DNA of 14,797 nucleotides from Anaerolineae bacterium (GTDB lineage Bacteria; Chloroflexota; Anaerolineae; JAAYZQ01). The stretch is taken from positions 1 through 14,797 of the forward strand of contig JAFGOG010000334.1 of NCBI GenBank assembly GCA_016926595.1. Reading direction: 5' to 3'. The translations under genes were made by a program, and so were the position numbers. Below the pieces are notes generated by a model, which did no database searches, was not told the DNA's origin, and saw nothing but the letters and a program-made list of their open reading frames with translations. Positions 10,309 to 14,797 of the stretch are shown here, one piece after another. Numbering within the stretch: the first letter of the stretch is position 1; each line of letters opens with the position of its first letter.

Positions 10309-12396
10309 ATGTCACACCAAGATCATAACCTCGACGGTGACGACCTCGAGCAATGCCGCCGCCAATTGGACGTGATCCTCAAGATCGACCGCATTCGCGA
10401 TCAGGCTACCGACGTCAAACAGATGCTGATCCGCGTCGTCTCTGTCCTGGCCGACACCCTTTCCGTCGACTGGTGTGCGGCCGGCCTGCCGGACGAGAAA
10501 AGCGGCAAGGTTGTCCTCAAAGCGGTGAACGACGGCATCAACGCGTCGTCTTGCCTGGACCAGTACGACATCCAACAGGCGCTCGACCAAGCCCTCGATC
10601 TGTCCGACCCGTCGCCCATAGCCACCCCACCTTCGTTTGCCGCCAACCACCTCAACAGCTTGTTTGCCATACCGCTCGCCATCGAAGGCGAAAAACTGGG
10701 CGTGTTTGTGTTGGCCGCCGCCGACAGGGCGTTTTCACCCGCCGACGTGGACCTGATGCGCGCCGTCGCCGGCCAGACCGACTCGGCCGTCGTCCACATG
10801 CGCACCCTCGAAATGGCCCAGGAGCGCAACAAGCAGCTTGAAGCGATCTACCAGATCGATCGTGTCCGCGATCGCACCTCAGATGTACAAGAGATCCTGG
10901 GCGCCGTCTCCAACATCCTCATCAGCTCCCTGGGCGTTGACCTCTGTTTGCTCAGCCTGATCGGCGAAGAAAGCGGTAAAAGCGAACTGAAAACCGTTCA
11001 GGATCGCCACCAGGTTTTGAGCAAGCTAGACCGCCAGGCTATCGAACGGGCCATCGACTGGGCATCGCACCAAAAAGAAGCCGCCTCTCTAGCCAGCGGC
11101 TCCCCGTTTGCCCAGTGGGAGCTGGATCACCTGCTGGGTGTCTCGCTGACCGTGGGCGATCACCTGTTGGGCTCGTTGGTCATGGCCCGCTCGCATCCTG
11201 CATTCTGCAAACAAGAACGCGCCCTGCTACAAGCGATCGTCAGCCAAACCGACTCAGCGATCGTCAATGCCCACACCGCGCGCCGCCTGGAACAGCGCAC
11301 CAAAGAGCTGGAGACGCTCTATCACGTTGACCGCATTCGCGACCAGGAGCACGACCTTGGCGCTATGCTCAGCGCCGTGTTGGCCGAACTGTGCGCGGTG
11401 ATCGAGGCCGAGATGGGCTTTATTATGCTCTTTGACAATGAAGGACGCCAGCTCGAACTCAAGGCGTCCACCGCCGACGACATCCTGAATACCGCAGGCC
11501 ATTACCAGATCATCCAGGATGCCGCCAACGCCGCCCTACACACCGGCACCCTCTACGCGCAAGATCACCTGAGCGAGCGGATCGATTCGATCATGTGCGT
11601 TCCGCTCATTCTGCGCGATAAAATCATCGGTGTCTTTGGCGCGGTCAATCGCCACGGCCCAACCGGCTTTACCAACGAAGACAAGAGGCTGTTGTTGGCC
11701 ATCACCAGCCAGGTCGACACGGCCATTTTCGAGAGCCTGGAACGGCGACACATTCGTGAAGCCTTCCAGAGATACGTCGGGCCCAACGTCGTCGAACAGA
11801 TGCTCACGATGACCGAAAAAGACTTTCTCAAGGGTGAGCGCGCCCAGCTCAGCGTCCTTTTTTCCGACATGCGCGGCTTTACCAGTTGGAGCGAGCACAT
11901 GGATCCCGGCGAGCTGGTCACTATTCTCAACGAGCATCTCGAGGCCATGACCAACATCGTCATCGCCCACGATGGCACCCTGGACAAGTTCGTCGGCGAT
12001 GAGGTGGTAGCTATCTTTGGCGCCCCACTGCCCATGCCCGACAATGCTTTCCATGCCATCCATACCGCCCTCGAGATGCAGGCAGCGCAGCAGCAACTGA
12101 TCGCCCGCTGGAAAGCACGCGGTCACGCTCTGCCGCCCATCGGCATTGGCATCAACACCGGCGAGATGATCGTCGGCAACATCGGCTGCCCAAAGCAGAT
12201 GGACTATACCGTCATTGGCGACGCCGTCAACCTGGGCGCGCGCCTGTGCAGCGCAGCCAGCGGTGGGCAAACGTTGATCTCGGACGCAACTTACCAGATC
12301 GCCGCCGATCGGATCAAGGCCGATCGACTGCCCCCGATCAAGGTCAAGGGCAAAGAAAAAGCAGTCCAGGTCTACCAGGTCACGGGGATCAAATAG
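10309..12396 (+). CDS. Class III adenylate cyclase with three N-terminal GAF domains
   Basis: This 695-aa protein without membrane segments makes cAMP from ATP by family. Three GAF-type sensor units each begin with an IDRIRD-like helix (residues 25, 182 and 339; exact period 157). The catalytic domain spans about 500-690. The metal-binding aspartates are D520 (FSDMRGFT) and D564 (VGDEVVAIFG). The adenine-selecting pair is K560 and D632 (DKFVGDE, MDYTVIGD), and the transition-state residues are N641 and R645 (NLGARL). All key residues are present, so the enzyme should be an active homodimer with adenylate specificity. It is followed 39 bp later by a histidine kinase with its own GAF domain, so the two probably form an operon and respond to related small-molecule or redox cues. 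The GAF ligands cannot be told from sequence. Confidence 0.93.
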   Translation: MSHQDHNLDGDDLEQCRRQLDVILKIDRIRDQATDVKQMLIRVVSVLADTLSVDWCAAGLPDEKSGKVVLKAVNDGINASSCLDQYDIQQALDQALDLSDPSPIATPPSFAANHLNSLFAIPLAIEGEKLGVFVLAAADRAFSPADVDLMRAVAGQTDSAVVHMRTLEMAQERNKQLEAIYQIDRVRDRTSDVQEILGAVSNILISSLGVDLCLLSLIGEESGKSELKTVQDRHQVLSKLDRQAIERAIDWASHQKEAASLASGSPFAQWELDHLLGVSLTVGDHLLGSLVMARSHPAFCKQERALLQAIVSQTDSAIVNAHTARRLEQRTKELETLYHVDRIRDQEHDLGAMLSAVLAELCAVIEAEMGFIMLFDNEGRQLELKASTADDILNTAGHYQIIQDAANAALHTGTLYAQDHLSERIDSIMCVPLILRDKIIGVFGAVNRHGPTGFTNEDKRLLLAITSQVDTAIFESLERRHIREAFQRYVGPNVVEQMLTMTEKDFLKGERAQLSVLFSDMRGFTSWSEHMDPGELVTILNEHLEAMTNIVIAHDGTLDKFVGDEVVAIFGAPLPMPDNAFHAIHTALEMQAAQQQLIARWKARGHALPPIGIGINTGEMIVGNIGCPKQMDYTVIGDAVNLGARLCSAASGGQTLISDATYQIAADRIKADRLPPIKVKGKEKAVQVYQVTGIK

Positions 12397-12435
12397 CGCC
12401 GGCCGTTCATGCTATCAACCGGGGGATAGAACACG

Positions 12436-13710
12436 ATGGACGCTCAGCAAGAAACGTACCAGCAGCAGATCAAAGAGATGGAAACGCGCATCTCTGGTCT
12501 GGAGCGCATGCTCCAAATCGCTGCGCTCTTTAACTCGACTCGCAACCCACTCGAGCTGTTGGATATGATCGTCCAGATCGTGACCGAACTGACCAACACC
12601 GAGAGCGCGTCGATCATGCTTCTCGACCAGGAGACCGGCGAGCTGCATTTCGTCGCCGTCAGCGGCGAGCTCAGCGCCAATGTCAAACCCATCGTCGTAC
12701 CCCGAGAAGGCAGCATTGCCGGCGCCATTGTCAGCACAAACCAGCCGCTGCTCATTTGTGATGCCCAACACGATCCGCGTTGGTATCACGGCGCCGACCA
12801 AAAGAGTGGCTTTGTCACCCGCTCGATCATCGGCGTGCCGATGCAGGTCCAGGGCAACGTGATCGGCGTGCTGGAAGCCGTCAACAAACTCGGCGACGGG
12901 CAATTCTCCTCGGGGGATATCGACACGCTCACCGCCCTGGCCAACCAGGCCGCGATCGCCATCCAGAACGCACGGCTCCTGGAACAACTGAAAAATGCCT
13001 ACGACGAACTCAACCAGCTCGATCAGGTCAAGAGCAACTTTATCGCCATCGCTGCCCACGAACTGCGCACGCCGCTTTCTTTGATCCTGGGATATGCCAT
13101 GTTCCTGCGCGCCGAGGCATCGGGAGAGACAGAGGAGCAACTGGACATTGTCTTACAGGGGGCCATGCGGCTGCGCTCGTTGATCGACGATATGGTCAAC
13201 CTCAGGCAGGTCGATTCGGGAGAATCCGTGCTCGAGCTGGAGACATTCCCCGTTCAGACGCTGATCTCGAACACCCTTGACGAAATGCGCCCGCTCATCC
13301 AGGCCAAGAAACAGTCCATCCACCTCGCTCTGCCCAAAGAACCGCTTGTGGTCCAGGCTGACCAGGGAAAAATGGGCATCGTCCTGACCAACTTGCTGTC
13401 CAATGCCATCAAGTTCACCGACCAAGGACAGCGGATCGGCATTCAGGCCGGCCAACAAGGCCATTGCGCCTGGTTTACCGTTTGGGATACCGGCATCGGC
13501 ATTCCGCAAGACAAACTGAGCCGCATCTTTGACCGCTTTTACCAGATTGAGCCCAGTCTGGCCCGCCACTATGAGGGAATGGGCCTGGGCCTGTCCATCG
13601 CCAAGGCGATGGTCGAGCTGCATCATGGTCGGATCCAGGTCAAGAGCAAAGAAGGAAGTGGCACTGCCTTTACGGTAACAGTTCCCTCGCGCCACCCGGG
13701 CGGAAAATAG
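12436..13710 (+). CDS. Soluble GAF-domain sensor histidine kinase
   Basis: The 424-aa product starts with a short coiled segment (1-25), then a GAF domain (about 28-180), the dimerisation and phosphoacceptor helix with the H-box AAHELRTPLS (H208), and a complete HATPase domain. The HATPase domain has an N-box asparagine at 323 (LLSNAIKFT), G1 box DTGIGIP (D351), F-box FDRFYQ and G2 box GMGLGLSIAK. There is no transmembrane segment and no receiver domain, so it should autophosphorylate in the cytoplasm and pass phosphate to a response regulator not encoded nearby. A GGGGGA sequence lies about ten bases before the start. It appears co-transcribed with the cyclase. Confidence 0.93.
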   Translation: MDAQQETYQQQIKEMETRISGLERMLQIAALFNSTRNPLELLDMIVQIVTELTNTESASIMLLDQETGELHFVAVSGELSANVKPIVVPREGSIAGAIVSTNQPLLICDAQHDPRWYHGADQKSGFVTRSIIGVPMQVQGNVIGVLEAVNKLGDGQFSSGDIDTLTALANQAAIAIQNARLLEQLKNAYDELNQLDQVKSNFIAIAAHELRTPLSLILGYAMFLRAEASGETEEQLDIVLQGAMRLRSLIDDMVNLRQVDSGESVLELETFPVQTLISNTLDEMRPLIQAKKQSIHLALPKEPLVVQADQGKMGIVLTNLLSNAIKFTDQGQRIGIQAGQQGHCAWFTVWDTGIGIPQDKLSRIFDRFYQIEPSLARHYEGMGLGLSIAKAMVELHHGRIQVKSKEGSGTAFTVTVPSRHPGGK

Positions 13711-13715
13711 AAACA

Positions 13716-13759
13716 GCCAGGCCAGCAGCGCCAACCCGAGTCAGCGCCGTTGGCCTGGC
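13716..13759. terminator. Hairpin between convergent genes, possible terminator
   Basis: GCCAGGCCA (13716-13724) pairs with TGGCCTGGC (13751-13759), a 9-bp stem, beginning six bases after the kinase stop. There is no T-run after it, so it would be a weak or factor-assisted terminator. Confidence 0.4.
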
Positions 13760-13780
13760 CGATCAACCATCACCCCTTGC

Positions 13781-13852
13781 GGTAGGGACAGGCCTCGTGT
13801 CCGTACCCCCATTCCATCCACACCACGTTGGGGCAGGTCTCGTACCTGTCTC
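13781..13852. repeat. Pair of related small palindromic repeats in the convergent gap
   Basis: Unit A (13781-13807) folds as GGTA-G-GGACA, 7-base loop, TGTCC-G-TACC. Unit B (13830-13852) folds around CAGGT-CTCGT-ACCTG with wobble pairs outside. They share the core GGG(A/G)CAGG(C/T)CTCGT. Such units often occur as dispersed intergenic repeats. Confidence 0.55.
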
Positions 13853-13857
13853 TCATC

Positions 13858-14622
13858 TTACATCTGAGCCGACCGCCACCATTTGTAGTATTCTGCGCGC
13901 AACACCTGTTCAGACGGCATCGGGAAACACATCAAATCACACCCGCTTCCCAGGTAAAAACCGCTCTTGATGGTGCGCAGGGAAAAAGCCGCCGGATGAC
14001 TGCGATCGACGATCTTGATCCCGTTTGCTTTGGTCGACACTTCGATCAGACACTCGCGATAATGCTCGATATTGGAATAGGGCAAACCTTGCGACGACCC
14101 AAATTCAGGGTCCGCCGCCAGGCCGCCGAGGTCCAGATCGGCGAAACAGAGGGCCGGTAAATTCACCATCGACCCGGCCGGATTGCACAGCAGCTCGAAA
14201 AACGCGCGTGGACCAAACGTGCTCACGGCTCGTGGGTGCACGGGTGCGATTTCCTGGTACAGATACAACTTTTCAGAGAGCTCGGGCAGCGTTTTTGTCC
14301 CATCCAACCCCAACGTACGGCCATCCTGAGTGGTCACATACAGCCTTTGAATAGCCGACAACGGCACGTGCTCCAGCACCCGGTAAATCGAAATGTACAC
14401 CGATTGTTTTGGGCTACCGTCTTCGTGCGGCGTCAGCCGTCTGTAGCCGGACTCGACATCAAAATACGGATGACGAAACGTTGGATCGATCTCGAAGAAT
14501 AATGCCTCACTGCGCGATTTCTGCGCGCTGCCGCACGCATAATAGACGCCAAATCCATCTGGATCCAGTTGGGAAGCGATGAGTGCTTCGGGGATTAACG
14601 ACAGATAAAGATGAGTCTCCAT
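13858..14622 (-). CDS. Hypothetical protein of unknown function
   Basis: I prefer the ATG at 14622, giving 254 aa, because AAAGGAG lies seven bases upstream. The first ATG at 14640 overlaps that ribosome site and would add only six residues. I do not recognise the family. The protein begins METHLYLSLIPEALIAS, has mixed hydrophobic and polar segments with no signal peptide or clear membrane helix, a short cysteine-containing stretch (GSGCDLMCFP) and an aromatic end (YYKWW). No catalytic motif stands out. It is the only gene on its strand here, converges with the kinase, and has a strong promoter of its own with a candidate operator, so it may be a regulated stand-alone gene. Confidence 0.75.
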   Translation of the reverse strand: METHLYLSLIPEALIASQLDPDGFGVYYACGSAQKSRSEALFFEIDPTFRHPYFDVESGYRRLTPHEDGSPKQSVYISIYRVLEHVPLSAIQRLYVTTQDGRTLGLDGTKTLPELSEKLYLYQEIAPVHPRAVSTFGPRAFFELLCNPAGSMVNLPALCFADLDLGGLAADPEFGSSQGLPYSNIEHYRECLIEVSTKANGIKIVDRSHPAAFSLRTIKSGFYLGSGCDLMCFPMPSEQVLRAEYYKWWRSAQM

Positions 14623-14669
14623 TGACAATCTCCTTTCCATATTTTAAGCCCGGGTAGCCCCTTCTCAAG

Positions 14670-14705
14670 TACCTGAATTATAGCATAGGTCTCAGGTAGC
14701 GTCAA
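14670..14705 (-). promoter_or_regulatory. Promoter with overlapping inverted-repeat operator for the hypothetical gene
   Basis: Minus-strand TTGACG (14700-14705) and TATAAT (14677-14682) are 17 bases apart, near consensus. An inverted repeat TACCTGA (14670-14676) / TCAGGTA (14692-14698) brackets the -10 box with a 15-base centre, the layout of a repressor site. Confidence 0.65.
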
Positions 14706-14727
14706 GGATACGCTCTCATTCAGCTAA

Positions 14728-14780
14728 AATGTTACCAGAGGTGTATGATTCCCTCAAATGATAATGTTACCGGAGGGAAT
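14728..14780 (+). repeat. Repeated AATGTTACC(A/G)GAGG motif with ribosome-site hairpin; possible mobile-element end
   Basis: AATGTTACCAGAGG (14728-14741) recurs as AATGTTACCGGAGG (14763-14776), 13 of 14 bases and a 35-base period. ATTCCCTC (14748-14755) is the reverse complement of GAGGGAAT (14773-14780), which holds the ribosome site of the next gene. Repeated short motifs just before a start codon are typical of transposon termini, but no transposase sequence is in the window to confirm this. Confidence 0.4.
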
Positions 14781-14781
14781 G

Positions 14782-14797
14782 ATGGACACTGAGGTAA
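14782..14797 (+). CDS. 5' end of a gene cut by the window edge
   Basis: ATG at 14782, four bases after GGAGGG (14772-14777), opens a frame beginning MDTEV that runs off the window. An ATG directly before it (14779) is also possible. Too little is present to name the product. The upstream repeats suggest a transposase. Confidence 0.35.

Noticed and set aside
1..14797. CRISPR arrays, tRNA or rRNA genes, retron msr/msd
   Set aside because: There are no regularly spaced repeats of CRISPR type and no tRNA- or rRNA-like segments. The RT has the DGR motif set and lies with TR, VR and Avd, so it is not a retron.

Overview
The window is high-GC bacterial chromosomal DNA. It mixes large NTPase-based sensor proteins, GAF-domain signalling proteins, an orphan URO-D-like protein and a creatininase-like protein. 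This combination, with dispersed small palindromes between genes, would fit a filamentous or multicellular Chloroflexota (Anaerolineae-like) genome. That assignment is an inference from style only; there is no rRNA or marker gene to test it.

The left half (1-7315, all on the minus strand) is a complete diversity-generating retroelement (DGR) with two target genes. In transcription order it holds: a 983-aa protein with a helical N-terminus, a NACHT NTPase and a C-terminal FGE-sulfatase-like C-type-lectin domain (4364-7315); a 249-bp gap rich in inverted repeats; a DGR reverse transcriptase (3041-4114); an Avd-like accessory protein whose start overlaps the RT stop by one base (2694-3041); the template repeat TR (2591-2662); about 280 bp of non-coding DNA; and a 760-aa KAP-type NTPase fused to the same kind of lectin domain (27-2309). 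Both targets end in a variable repeat (VR1 41-106, VR2 4378-4449) aligned to the TR. All 18 substitutions between TR and the two VRs fall at template adenines (11 in VR2, 7 in VR1), the diagnostic mark of DGR mutagenesis. VR1 also lacks two TR codons. The likely logic is that RT and Avd copy the TR RNA with adenine errors and write the copies into the tips of two different intracellular NTPase switches. This would diversify what they sense, in the manner of a hypervariable innate-immunity-like conflict system.

The middle (7319-10115) has a divergent promoter region and a plus-strand URO-D-like/MtaA-like gene (7519-8715). Convergent with it is a minus-strand pair: a 5'-truncated 4Fe-4S reductive-dehalogenase-like or QueG-like remnant (9597-10094), overlapping by ATGA a creatininase-family gene (8749-9600). 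The creatininase gene carries a perfect 29-bp palindrome inside its reading frame.

The right part holds a plus-strand signalling operon: a class III adenylate cyclase with three tandem GAF units repeating at exactly 157 residues (10309-12396), then a soluble GAF histidine kinase (12436-13710). A convergent minus-strand gene of unknown function follows (13858-14622), with a strong promoter and a candidate operator. The last 70 bases contain a repeated GTTACC-type motif and a ribosome site within an inverted repeat, followed by the first codons of a gene cut by the window edge. This may be the end of a mobile element.
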